From NCBI GenBank assembly GCA_018819325.1, contig JAHJQJ010000032.1, forward strand, positions 1 to 16,645: a DNA stretch of 16,645 nucleotides. Reading direction: 5' to 3'. This DNA comes from Patescibacteria group bacterium (GTDB lineage Bacteria; Patescibacteriota; Microgenomatia; UBA1400; MFAQ01). Shown here one piece after another: positions 5,854 to 14,548 of the stretch (position 1 is its first letter; each line of letters starts with the position of its first letter). A program made the position numbers and the translations under genes. The notes beneath the pieces are model-generated. The model did not search any database, was not told the origin of the DNA, and worked only from the letters and a program-made list of their open reading frames with translations.

Positions 5854-7977
5854 ATGAAAATTCATTCCACCACCATCGAACTAGATGGTAAAAAAATAAC
5901 ATTAGAAACCGGTCTTTTTGCTCCACAAGCCGCTGGGGCCGTTACTGCCCGTTGTGGCGACACCTTAGTCTTAGCCACCGTAGTTAACGGGGGTGAGGTA
6001 GAAGGTCTAGATTACTTCCCCTTGCAGGTAGAGTACAGAGACAAACATTACGCTGGTGGTATTATCTCTTCTTCTAGATTTGTAAAAAGAGAGACCAGAC
6101 CCTCGGACAACGAAACGTTAACTGCTAGATTAATTGACCGTTCTATTAGGCCACTGTTTCCAGAAGATTACAAAGAAGAGGTTCAGGTACTAGTCAACCC
6201 CCTAGCCATAGACGGCATAAACGAACCGGAAATCTTGGGTGCAATTGCCACTTCTGCCGCCTTAGCCATCTCTAACATTCCTTGGAATGGCCCTTTAGGG
6301 ACAGTCCGCTTAGGTACAGATCAAGACGGAAAATTCTTAATAAACCCCACGAATGAACAAATAAAGGCATCAAAACTAGACTTACTAGTTTCTGGTACCA
6401 GTGACTCTATTGCCATGGTAGAGGCAGGTGCTCAAGAAGCTACAGAGAGCACGGTTTTAGAAGCCCTGAAAGCCAGCCAGCCACATTTAGATACCATTGT
6501 TTCCGCAATAAACGAACTAGTTGCTATGGTCTCTCCTGTTAAAACCAAGGTACTGTCTGTAGATAAAGACGAGGCAAAAATAGCTCTGGTAACCAAGGAG
6601 ATAGGTAGCCTAGAAGACTTGGTTAAAGGGTTGGCTAAAAAAACACTTAGCCTGTCCCCTATCATTAAAACTATTGTTGAGAAACACGAGGACCAGATAG
6701 AAGCCAAGGAAGTTAATAAGATCATAGACGACCTAACCAAGGACTTTATTAGGGAGCAAACCTTGGGTAAAAATATTCGCCCCGATGGTCGTTCCCCAGA
6801 AGACATTAGAGAAATAAGTTCACAGGTAGCCTTAATCCCTATGGTTCATGGTTCAGGTCTTTTTAAAAGAGGTTTAACCCATGTTTTAAGTGTGGTTACC
6901 TTGGGTTCCCCAGACAAAGAACAGCTAATCGACGGCATGAAAGGTGAAGAAACCAGAAGATATATACACCATTACAACATGCCTGGTTATGCCGTGGGCG
7001 AACCTAGAAGAATGGGTTTTACCAATAGGCGTGAAGTTGGCCATGGTGCTTTGGCCAGTAAGGCCCTTGAACCTGTGTTACCTAGCCATGATGAATTTCC
7101 TTATACCATTAGGGTAGTTTCGGAGGTTATGTCTGGAAATGGTAGTACTTCGCAGGGATCGGTTTGTGGGTCTACCCTTTCTTTAATGGACGCTGGTGTG
7201 CCAATTAAAAAACCTGTTGCTGGTATAGCTATGGGTCTAGTTACCGATGGTAAAAAATACATAACTCTAAGTGATATCAGTGGTTTAGAGGATCACACTG
7301 GTGACATGGACTTTAAGGTTGCCGGTACCAAAGACGGTATCACCGCTATTCAAATGGACGTTAAGGTTCCAGGTGTTAAAGCCGACATTTTGGGTGAAGC
7401 TTTAGAGCAAGCTAGAAAAGCCAGGCTTCACATTTTAGAGCAAATGTTAAAGACTATAGACAAACCCAGGGCTGAAATTAGCCCCAATGCTCCCCATATT
7501 GAGACCTTGACTATTGATCCAGAAAAGATTGGTGAAATCATTGGTCCGGGTGGTAAAGTAATTCGCCAAATACAAAAAGACTTTGAGGTAGAAATAGGCG
7601 TAGAGGACGATGGTGTGGTTAGTATTACCGGTAAGAAAGCAGACAAGACCAAGGAAGCCAAAGAATATATTAAAAATCTAACCGCAGAGGCTGAGGTAGG
7701 AAAAATTTACCAAGGTACCGTTACCAGGGTTGAGTCTTACGGTGCTTTTGTAGAGGTTATTCCGGGTAAACAAGGTTTAATCCATGTTTCTAGGTTGAGC
7801 AATGAATTTATAAACAGCGCCTCAGACGTGGTTAAGGAGGGTGACACAATAGAAGTCAAGGTTTATGAAATAGATGATCAGGGTAGAATAAATCTAATTC
7901 CAACTAATGTTAAACCCAAAACAGACAGCCACAGAAAATCTTTCTCTCCTGCAAGAAAGTTTCAAGACCACCGCTAA
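5854..7977 (+). CDS. pnp: polyribonucleotide nucleotidyltransferase (PNPase)
   Basis: A 707-residue 3'-to-5' phosphorolytic exoribonuclease of full family length. The order is a first RNase PH domain (about 1-210), a helical linker, a second RNase PH domain (about 310-540), a KH domain with GPGG at 564-567, and an S1 domain from about 615 to 686. Catalytic features of the second PH domain are intact: the GNGSTSQGSVCGS loop (428-440) and D480 and D486 in DHTGDMDF. The protein degrades mRNA as a trimer and may work with the RNase J encoded two genes downstream. It starts 6 bp after rpsO with no ribosome site and is cotranscribed with it. The Lon-like gene follows 21 bp after the stop, with its own promoter inside the pnp 3' end. 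Confidence 0.98.
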   Translation: MKIHSTTIELDGKKITLETGLFAPQAAGAVTARCGDTLVLATVVNGGEVEGLDYFPLQVEYRDKHYAGGIISSSRFVKRETRPSDNETLTARLIDRSIRPLFPEDYKEEVQVLVNPLAIDGINEPEILGAIATSAALAISNIPWNGPLGTVRLGTDQDGKFLINPTNEQIKASKLDLLVSGTSDSIAMVEAGAQEATESTVLEALKASQPHLDTIVSAINELVAMVSPVKTKVLSVDKDEAKIALVTKEIGSLEDLVKGLAKKTLSLSPIIKTIVEKHEDQIEAKEVNKIIDDLTKDFIREQTLGKNIRPDGRSPEDIREISSQVALIPMVHGSGLFKRGLTHVLSVVTLGSPDKEQLIDGMKGEETRRYIHHYNMPGYAVGEPRRMGFTNRREVGHGALASKALEPVLPSHDEFPYTIRVVSEVMSGNGSTSQGSVCGSTLSLMDAGVPIKKPVAGIAMGLVTDGKKYITLSDISGLEDHTGDMDFKVAGTKDGITAIQMDVKVPGVKADILGEALEQARKARLHILEQMLKTIDKPRAEISPNAPHIETLTIDPEKIGEIIGPGGKVIRQIQKDFEVEIGVEDDGVVSITGKKADKTKEAKEYIKNLTAEAEVGKIYQGTVTRVESYGAFVEVIPGKQGLIHVSRLSNEFINSASDVVKEGDTIEVKVYEIDDQGRINLIPTNVKPKTDSHRKSFSPARKFQDHR

Positions 7978-7988
7978 TCTCGTATACT
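7960..7988 (+). promoter_or_regulatory. promoter of the Lon-like gene
   Basis: TATACT (7983-7988) lies exactly 10 nt before ATG 7999. The -35 at 17-bp spacing is TTTCAA, a weak match (three of six). The predicted start of transcription is about 4 nt before the ATG. It overlaps the end of pnp, so the downstream pair can be made independently of rpsO-pnp. Confidence 0.5.
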
Positions 7989-7998
7989 AAAAGTTATC

Positions 7999-9057
7999 AT
8001 GCCCACTCAAGACAACCAAGACCTAGTAAAAAAAGATCTAATCGATCTTCGACAAAAACTAAAATCCGTTACTTTGCCAGCAGAGTTGCTTGAAAAGACA
8101 AGTTCTATGGTGGAAAGACTAGAGCGAATGTTTTTTCAGGGTTTCTATTCTCAAGAGTTTGAAAAAACCAGACACTATGTAGACTGGATAACCAAGGTTC
8201 CTTGGACTGAAAGGGCAGAAAGAGCCATAGACCTTAGTTTAATTAAAGACACTTTAGACAAGCATCACTACGGCATGGAAGAAGTAAAAGAAAGAATTTT
8301 GGAATACATGTCCGTTTTAAAACTTAGAACAGAAAAGGGGTTGGGAACAGCTAGGGCCCCGATTATTTTTCTTGTGGGCCTAGTCGGTACCGGGAAAACC
8401 ACCTTTGCCTACGCTCTTTCCGAGGCTCTTGGCCGTCCAATAGCCAGAATTCCATTTGGTGGAATGGGGAGTGCTAGAGACCTAAGAGGTCAGTCTAGCC
8501 TGCATTTAGAGTCAGAACCAGGTCATGTAATTAAAGCTCTAACTAGAGTTAAGGTTAAAAATCCAATTATCTTGTTGGATGAAATTGACAGGGTTACAGA
8601 AGAAGCCAGGGCAGACGTTATGGGAGTTTTGGTAGAGCTTTTAGATCCTAGCCAAAACGATCGTTTTCTAGATCACTATATAGACTACCCGGTAGACCTA
8701 TCAGAAGTACTTTTTATAGCTACCGGCAACAATACCGGTAACGTGGCCACCGCCGTACTAGACAGGCTAGAACCAATCAGAATGCCAAGTTATACAGACC
8801 AAGAAAAAATCACCATTGGTAAAGATTACCTCTTACCAAAAGCTCTTGAACTGTCCGGTCTTGATAGTAATGCCCTTACTATTGCGGAAGATCTTTGGCC
8901 CAGTATTGTTAGACCTTTGGGTTACGACGCTGGTATAAGAACACTAAACCGAACCATAGAAGGCATTACCAGAAAAACTGCTAAACTTATAGTTGAAAAT
9001 AAAGTCCAGGTTGTTAATATCACCTTGGCTAATATTAAAGATTACTTACCCAAATAA
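7999..9057 (+). CDS. Lon-like AAA+ ATPase lacking the protease domain
   Basis: A 352-residue protein that follows Lon's AAA+ module closely. It begins with the end of Lon's helical region (HYVDWITKVPW) and the HYGMEEVKERILEY entry to the ATPase. Walker A is GLVGTGKT (K133), Walker B LLDEID (D194, E195), sensor 1 ATGN (near 242), an arginine finger in LDRLE (R256) and sensor 2 GYDAGIR (R314). It ends shortly after the small AAA+ subdomain. The C-terminal Ser-Lys protease domain is absent, as is most of the N-terminal substrate domain; Lon is usually near 780 residues. It would therefore be an unfoldase or remodelling ATPase rather than a protease. RNase J starts at the base after its stop, so they are likely cotranslated, and a role with the RNA-degrading enzymes on either side is an inference. 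Confidence 0.88.
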   Translation: MPTQDNQDLVKKDLIDLRQKLKSVTLPAELLEKTSSMVERLERMFFQGFYSQEFEKTRHYVDWITKVPWTERAERAIDLSLIKDTLDKHHYGMEEVKERILEYMSVLKLRTEKGLGTARAPIIFLVGLVGTGKTTFAYALSEALGRPIARIPFGGMGSARDLRGQSSLHLESEPGHVIKALTRVKVKNPIILLDEIDRVTEEARADVMGVLVELLDPSQNDRFLDHYIDYPVDLSEVLFIATGNNTGNVATAVLDRLEPIRMPSYTDQEKITIGKDYLLPKALELSGLDSNALTIAEDLWPSIVRPLGYDAGIRTLNRTIEGITRKTAKLIVENKVQVVNITLANIKDYLPK

Positions 9058-10722
9058 ATGAAACTAGGCAACGCTCCAGAACTAAAATTAATTCCCTTAG
9101 GTGGGGTGGGTGAAGTCACCAAAAACATGTATGTTTACGAATACGGAGATTATCAAATAATTGTAGACTGTGGCATTGGCTTCCCCGACGAGTCCACCCC
9201 CGGAGTGGACTTTTTAATTCCAGATATTAGTTATCTTGAGAAATCTAAGAAAAAGATACTTGGAATTATTGTTACCCACGGTCACATGGACCACTACGGC
9301 GGTTTGCCCTTTATTTTGCCTAGATTGCCAAACGTCCCTGTTTTTGGCTCCACCATGGCCATGGCCATGACAGAAGCAAGAATCAGAGAGTACGGCCTAA
9401 AAACTAGGCTTCAGGTTGTAGAAAAAGACCTAAAACTAGGCCCATTTTTCATAGAGTTTATCCACATGACCCACTCTACCCCCAATGCAAAACACTTGTT
9501 TATAAAAACTCCTACGGCCAGCGTTTATCACGGAGCAGACTATAAAATAGACCTTAATCCACCAGACGGCAATCCACCAGACTTAGCAACAGTGGCCAGG
9601 ATCGGCAAACAAGGCGTTGACTTGTTTCTGACAGACTGTTTAGGAATAGAAAAAGAAGGTTCAACTCCGTCGGAAAAATTAATCCAAAATACCTTAGACG
9701 AACAAGTAAGAATAACCAAAGGAAAGTTTATCTTAACCACCATCTCCTCATCAATTTCTAGAATAGAAATGGCCATACAGGCAGCCACTAAATACAACAG
9801 AAGGGTTGCCTTGGTTGGTTTTTCGGTTGTTAAAAATGTAGAAATGGCTCAGAAACACGGCTTTATTAATATTCCTAAAGGAGCAATAATAAAGGCAGAG
9901 CAGGTGAAACATCTTCCCCCCCATCAAGTAGCTATTATTATTGCTGGTGCACAAGGTCAAGTAGGCTCGGGACTTTATAAACTTGCGGCTGGAGAGCATC
10001 GTCATATTAAACTGAAAAGCCAAGACAGGGTTGTTTTAAGCTCTAGCGTTATTCCGGGTAGCGAGTCTGGGGTCTATAACTTAATAGACACTCTTTATCA
10101 GCAGGGAGTGTCGGTTGCTTATTTTGGAAATACCAAAAATCTGCACGTTTCTGGTCATGGTTACCAAGAGGACTTAAAACTACTTCTTAACTTAATCAAT
10201 CCCAAAAACGTTATTCCAATAGGTGGAGACATAAGACATACATACCTTTATCAAGAAATGGCTCTAAAATTGGGCTATAGCAAAACCCAAGCAATAATCT
10301 TAAAAGATGGCCAGACCATTATTATTAGCAGGGGTCAAGTTCGTCAGGGCAAGCCAATTGAAACAAAAAACGTCTATGTGGACGGTTTAGGGGTGGGCGA
10401 TGTAGGTTCAACAATTTTACGAGACAGGCAAGCCATGGCTTCTGACGGAATATTGCTAGCAGTTATTCCTATAAACTCTCAAACCAATCAAGTGACCGGC
10501 AATATAGAAATAATTTCTAAGGGCTTTGTTTATATGAAAAAGTCAAAAACATTAATAGGAAAAACCAAAGACAAGATTATTGAAAGCCTAAGGGGGCTAG
10601 AAAAAACTAAAATACACGACGAAATGTTCATTAAAAAAAGAGTAGAGCAAGCTTTAGAAAAATTCCTTTATCAACAAACAGAAAGAAGGCCGTTGATAAT
10701 TGCCGTTCTCTTTAAGGTTTAG
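9058..10722 (+). CDS. rnj: ribonuclease J
   Basis: A 554-residue metallo-beta-lactamase/beta-CASP ribonuclease with endonuclease and 5'-exonuclease activity in the family. Metal ligands seen are H74-x-H76-x-D78-H79 (HGHMDH), H139 in HMTHS and D161 in GADYK; the beta-CASP end has H367 in VSGHG. The numbering almost matches B. subtilis RNase J1. The conserved His of the PVHGE motif is missing, however: the aligned stretch reads PIGGDIRH, with G389 in its place. A C-terminal domain follows (about 450-554). The ATG follows the Lon-like stop directly, without a ribosome site. With PNPase upstream, this forms an RNA-turnover cluster. Family assignment is certain; full activity is less so because of the missing ligand. 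Confidence 0.95.
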   Translation: MKLGNAPELKLIPLGGVGEVTKNMYVYEYGDYQIIVDCGIGFPDESTPGVDFLIPDISYLEKSKKKILGIIVTHGHMDHYGGLPFILPRLPNVPVFGSTMAMAMTEARIREYGLKTRLQVVEKDLKLGPFFIEFIHMTHSTPNAKHLFIKTPTASVYHGADYKIDLNPPDGNPPDLATVARIGKQGVDLFLTDCLGIEKEGSTPSEKLIQNTLDEQVRITKGKFILTTISSSISRIEMAIQAATKYNRRVALVGFSVVKNVEMAQKHGFINIPKGAIIKAEQVKHLPPHQVAIIIAGAQGQVGSGLYKLAAGEHRHIKLKSQDRVVLSSSVIPGSESGVYNLIDTLYQQGVSVAYFGNTKNLHVSGHGYQEDLKLLLNLINPKNVIPIGGDIRHTYLYQEMALKLGYSKTQAIILKDGQTIIISRGQVRQGKPIETKNVYVDGLGVGDVGSTILRDRQAMASDGILLAVIPINSQTNQVTGNIEIISKGFVYMKKSKTLIGKTKDKIIESLRGLEKTKIHDEMFIKKRVEQALEKFLYQQTERRPLIIAVLFKV

Positions 10723-10730
10723 GTTATACT
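10700..10730 (+). promoter_or_regulatory. ftsK promoter
   Basis: TATACT (10725-10730) is exactly 10 nt before ATG 10741. A possible -35, TTGCCG (10700-10705), lies at a long 19-bp spacing, inside the 3' end of the RNase J gene. The geometry is the same as at the Lon-like gene and implies a leader of about 4 nt. Confidence 0.5.
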
Positions 10731-10740
10731 GAACATACCT

Positions 10741-12846
10741 ATGGCCAGAAAACGAGGCAGAAGATCCAAACCATTTAAACTTAACTTAAAAAAAGATACC
10801 ACCAATTCTATACTGGCAATAATGATAGCTGGTATTGGTTGTTTATTAGCCGTCTCTTTTTCTAGGCAGGGACCGGTTTTAAGCTCGGTTTACGATCTTG
10901 GTAGCCGTTTACTTGGTTGGACCTATATACTTACGCCATTTATTTTTATTTCTGGTGGACTACTACTTACCAAGGTTAAGTGGCCAATCGCCACCCCTCA
11001 AGTATTTATAGGTTCTCTGGTTGCCTTAATATCTCTTGCGGGCCTGACCAAGTCTGGGCAGATTGGTCAGCAACTATTTCTTTCGATTAGTGCTCTTATT
11101 ACTTCACCAGGAGCTTACATTTTCTATCTTGCAGGCGTTTTAATTGGCATTATTGTCCTTTTTGAAACTTCTTTAGAAGACATTTCCGTAGGTCTTAGTA
11201 CCCTTAACAAGAAAATTCGAAAAATCCTATCAAAAACCAAGTTATTAGCCCCCAAGCGACCAATTTTTGCGAACAAGGCAGGTAAGTTCAAGATAAGGGG
11301 CTTGTCTTCAGAAACCAAAGAAGAGGTTGAATCACCAGCAGAGGATGTTGCTCAAGTGGAGCCTAAAATGGAAGTGCAACCAACCACAAAAACAGAAAAT
11401 CTTATCTGGGCACCACCACCACTTAGCCTGTTATCAAGTGAAAAATCAGCCAAAGCAGATAGGGGGGATATTAACGCTAACGCCGCTATTATTGAAAAAA
11501 CTCTAGACTCGTTTGGTATAGTCGCCAAGGTAATAGAGGTAAACCAAGGCCCGGCCGTAACTCAGTATGCAATAGAGATTGCTTTGGGTACAAAATTAAG
11601 TAAAATCACCGCTAGACAGTCAGACCTAGCCTTGGCCTTAGCCGCTCCTCAGGGTCATATAAGAATAGAAGCTCCAATTCCGGGCAGATCATTAGTTGGG
11701 GTGGAGATTCCTAACAAGTCTTTGGAGTTCGTTTCCATTAAAGAAATGCTTACCTCGGATCAAATGCGGGCAAAAACATCTCGCACTATGGTATCTCTAG
11801 GACTAGACGTTGCTGGTAATCCTGTAGTAGTTGACATAGCCAAAATGCCCCATACCCTTATTGCTGGCGCCACTGGCTCTGGAAAATCAGTTTGTATTAA
11901 TGCTTTTATCGCTTCTATTCTTTTTAGAGCCTCACCAGACGAAGTTAAGTTCATTATGGTCGATCCTAAAAGAGTAGAACTCACCGGATACAATGGTATT
12001 CCCCACCTACTAACCCCCGTCATTGTTGATCCAAAAAAAGTCGTTAACGCTTTGGGTTGGGCTACCGCAGAAATGGAAAGACGTTATAAATTATTTCAAG
12101 AAGTAGGAGTCAGAAATATAGCCGCATATAATGAGCTTTCTGGTTTTCAGGCCATGCCCTATATAATTATTATTATTGATGAATTAGCAGATATCATACT
12201 AATTGCTCCAAACGAGGTAGAAGAAAGTATTACCAGAATTTCTCAAATGGCTAGAGCTGTAGGAATCCACTTAGTGCTTGCCACCCAAAGGCCATCTGTA
12301 AATGTTATTACTGGTCTAATCAAAGCTAACATTCCTTGCAGAATTGCTTTTCAGGTTACATCAATGATCGATTCTAGGGTAATCATAGACACCCCTGGCG
12401 CGGAAAAACTACTGGGTATGGGAGACATGCTCTACGTCCCGCCAGATCAGGCCAGACCGAAACGGATTCAAGGTGCTTTTATCTCAGACAAAGAAATAAA
12501 AGATCTAATTACTTATTTAAAAAAGGTAAATGTTACCCCAGAGTACGAATCAGCAGTCGTTAAGGAAGTTGTTGTTCCTTCAGCCATTGGAGCAAATGGT
12601 CAAGATATTGGAGAAGTAGACGACCTGTTCAAAGACGCCATTGGTATCTGCATTAACAACAACAAGGCTTCTGCGTCATTATTACAGCGTCGTCTTTCTA
12701 TTGGTTATGCCCGTGCCGCCAGAATAATTGACCAACTAGAAAGATCAGGTTTGGTATCTGCGCCAGAAGGCAACAAACCCAGAGAGGTGTTAATAGAAAA
12801 CGCTAAAGCCTTTTTAACCCAAAACCAAAATGAAGACAGTCGGTGA
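10741..12846 (+). CDS. ftsK: DNA translocase FtsK
   Basis: A 701-residue FtsK/SpoIIIE translocase, which pumps chromosomal DNA through the division septum. A basic N-terminus precedes four predicted membrane helices (about 22-40, 62-79, 86-103 and 125-143). A short charged linker follows (about 150-240), and then the alpha/beta motor with Walker A GATGSGKS (K382) and Walker B IIIIIDE (D480, E481). The C-terminal gamma winged helix (about 627-692, DDLFKDAIGICINNN...) would read KOPS-like orienting sequences. The linker is short, as in SpoIIIE rather than E. coli FtsK. It has its own promoter 10 nt upstream. Its last 17 bp overlap the RodZ-like gene, so the two are probably coupled. Confidence 0.96.
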   Translation: MARKRGRRSKPFKLNLKKDTTNSILAIMIAGIGCLLAVSFSRQGPVLSSVYDLGSRLLGWTYILTPFIFISGGLLLTKVKWPIATPQVFIGSLVALISLAGLTKSGQIGQQLFLSISALITSPGAYIFYLAGVLIGIIVLFETSLEDISVGLSTLNKKIRKILSKTKLLAPKRPIFANKAGKFKIRGLSSETKEEVESPAEDVAQVEPKMEVQPTTKTENLIWAPPPLSLLSSEKSAKADRGDINANAAIIEKTLDSFGIVAKVIEVNQGPAVTQYAIEIALGTKLSKITARQSDLALALAAPQGHIRIEAPIPGRSLVGVEIPNKSLEFVSIKEMLTSDQMRAKTSRTMVSLGLDVAGNPVVVDIAKMPHTLIAGATGSGKSVCINAFIASILFRASPDEVKFIMVDPKRVELTGYNGIPHLLTPVIVDPKKVVNALGWATAEMERRYKLFQEVGVRNIAAYNELSGFQAMPYIIIIIDELADIILIAPNEVEESITRISQMARAVGIHLVLATQRPSVNVITGLIKANIPCRIAFQVTSMIDSRVIIDTPGAEKLLGMGDMLYVPPDQARPKRIQGAFISDKEIKDLITYLKKVNVTPEYESAVVKEVVVPSAIGANGQDIGEVDDLFKDAIGICINNNKASASLLQRRLSIGYARAARIIDQLERSGLVSAPEGNKPREVLIENAKAFLTQNQNEDSR

Positions 12847-13456
12847 ACTTCTTATTAAAGCCAGAGAATCTCAAAACATCACGATAAATCAACTTTCTCG
12901 TGTTACTAAAATAGATCCAGAACATATCAAGAATCTGGAAAACAATCGATACGACAAACTTCCTCCACCAACTTTTATTAAGGGCTTTATAAGAAACATT
13001 GCCACTGTACTTAATCAAAATCCAGATGATTTAGTGGCTGTTTTTAGAAGAGACTATTTATCTCCCAAACCCACCCTAACCACCATTCCCGTAAAAAATA
13101 AATCCAAAAAAAAACTGCAGATTAACTCCCAACTCTCTCTAATTGTTTTGGGCTCTTTGGTTTTTGTCCTCTATCTTGGCTTTCAACTTCGCGCCTACCT
13201 TGTTCCACCTAAGCTGGAAATAAGTCAGCCATTATCTAAAGCGGTTGTTGTTTCTCCCTTAGTGGTAGAAGGTGTTACCAGCTCTGGCTCTGTAATTCAG
13301 ATTAACAAAAATAATCCGCTTGAACCAGACTCTTCGGGTTACTTTATCACCAATATCTCTCTGCCTCCCATGGAGACGGAGCTAGAAATTACAAGCACCA
13401 ACCGCTTTGGTAGAACCAGCAAAAAGGTAATCCCCATCACCATCATCAGTCAATAA
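12830..13456 (+). CDS. RodZ-like HTH membrane protein
   Basis: A 208-residue single-pass membrane protein. Residues 1-75 are a RodZ-type cro-like HTH (GELLIKARESQNITINQLS, then DKLPPPTFIKGFIRNIA), which in RodZ contacts MreB rather than DNA. A lysine-rich linker leads to one membrane helix (about 102-121). The outer domain (125-208) is beta-rich, like a bacterial Ig-type or invasin fold (ISQPLSKAVV..., SSGYFITNISLP, FGRTSKK). The family helps keep rod shape by linking MreB to the wall-synthesis machinery. The ATG lies 17 bp inside ftsK in another frame, with no ribosome site, so translation is likely coupled. The name RodZ is applied by architecture only. Confidence 0.85.
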   Translation: MKTVGELLIKARESQNITINQLSRVTKIDPEHIKNLENNRYDKLPPPTFIKGFIRNIATVLNQNPDDLVAVFRRDYLSPKPTLTTIPVKNKSKKKLQINSQLSLIVLGSLVFVLYLGFQLRAYLVPPKLEISQPLSKAVVVSPLVVEGVTSSGSVIQINKNNPLEPDSSGYFITNISLPPMETELEITSTNRFGRTSKKVIPITIISQ

Positions 13457-13501
13457 ATTTGCGGTCTGGGAGCGTAGCCCTACTCCCCACACCAACTTAC
13501 A

Positions 13502-13515
13502 TGAACGATCGTTCA
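13502..13515. promoter_or_regulatory. 14-bp perfect palindrome with a Gram-positive-type SOS box core
   Basis: TGAACGATCGTTCA is perfectly self-complementary and contains GAAC-N4-GTTC, the core of the B. subtilis-type LexA box; its third spacer base departs from the consensus. It lies between the 3' ends of rodZ-like and the minus-strand module, with no promoter nearby, so it may be a protein-binding site, a terminator part or chance. Confidence 0.35.
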
Positions 13516-13531
13516 CATTATTTAGACCCCT

Positions 13532-13556
13532 GTCATTCCCGCGGAGGCGGGAATCT
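13532..13556. repeat. palindromic repeat copy (GTCATTCCCGC hairpin)
   Basis: ATTCCCGC (13535-13542) pairs with GCGGGAAT (13547-13554) around GGAG. Read against the reverse complement of 5451-5476, it agrees at all but one position, a loop base. It sits between convergent genes, where it could act as a two-way terminator. Confidence 0.75.
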
Positions 13557-13593
13557 GTTATTGCAATACTGCAACTAAAATTGGTGGGCACCT

Positions 13594-14548
13594 TCAAGTT
13601 AAAAAACTTCTAAACAACTCCTTACACTCCAAACCAGCTTTGTATCTCACTCGTCTTTCACTTAAAAAACTTGGCGGCAAATCTGCAAAAGATATCCAGT
13701 CTGGTATATCTGCCGTCACTTCAAACGCATTACAAAATACGTGGAAAACATCAGCTTCCCTATCTGGCAATACTCCAGGCATATCACAAGCAATTAAATT
13801 ATCAACCTTTTCTTTATGTTTTAATCTATTTTCAATCTCAAATACTAGATCATCCAATACTTGCCCACCAGATTTAAAATACCCCTTTGTTTCGGGTTTT
13901 TCTTTTTTGCTTTCCCTTAATTCTAAAATTACCTTCATCATCTCATCAACCGTACAGTTTTTACTCAGACCGGAATTCCCAAGAGTTTCCAAGTATCTAT
14001 TAAAATTCACTTTAGAATATCCATCAAAATTGGCTACAAAAGTACCATATTTAAACGCCGAAGCAGCTAAGGTCGCCGATTTTCCATCGCCTGGTTTACC
14101 AATTAACCCACAGGCAACAATTGACTCATCAATCGTTTTTAAACTCTCAAGTTTGTCAAGATCGTAGTCTGGTCTATTAAAAGCCAGGTGTATCGCTAAA
14201 ATAATTGGTAAGTTAAGCTCAGTTAAGCATTTTAAAAGTCTTTGTTTCTCCACTGAATTTATATTTCTCTCTTTGCCTTTTTTCTCTACCGTTTTTAATA
14301 TCCACCTGATAAACCCTTGGCAACCACAAATCTGCTCTATCAATATCTTTTACTTTCACCAACTCCATTCTGGTTTTAACTCCATCACGCTCGTTTATGT
14401 CTTCGCCCAAATTTATTCTTTCTTCAAACAAACCAGACACTTTCTCTTGATCTACCACACCAGCCTCAATCGGTCCATCTTTACGTCTGAAACTATGGTG
14501 AGACATATATAAATAACCATTCTCAAGGCATGTGTCTAAACCATCCAT
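13594..14548 (-). CDS. P-loop NTPase of unknown function, apparent frameshift
   Basis: The gene is read in two overlapping frames: 14548-14219 (N-terminal part) and 14343-13594 (C-terminal part). Treating the A6 run (minus strand, 14283-14278) as A5 joins them into one 317-residue protein without a stop. The C-terminal part has a clear Walker A, GKPGDGKS (K156 of the joined protein), and a likely Walker B, LIACDMPG (D255), like those of GTPases or kinases. The N-terminal 90 residues (HHSFRRKDGPIE...) match no family I know. The ATG at 14548 shares its A with the TGA of the upstream gene; a GTG at 14551 is also possible. It is the last gene of a minus-strand module. Substrate and role unknown. 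The frame break could be a real mutation, a programmed shift or a homopolymer sequencing error. Confidence 0.65.

Noticed and set aside
13640..14167. Plus-strand 175-aa frame, and others at 14273, 14532, 15125, 15632, 15693 and 16338
   Set aside because: The plus strand here is pyrimidine-rich, with few stops. The encoded peptides are Ser/Leu/Thr/Phe-rich antisense translations, while the minus-strand proteins carry P-loops and a winged helix.
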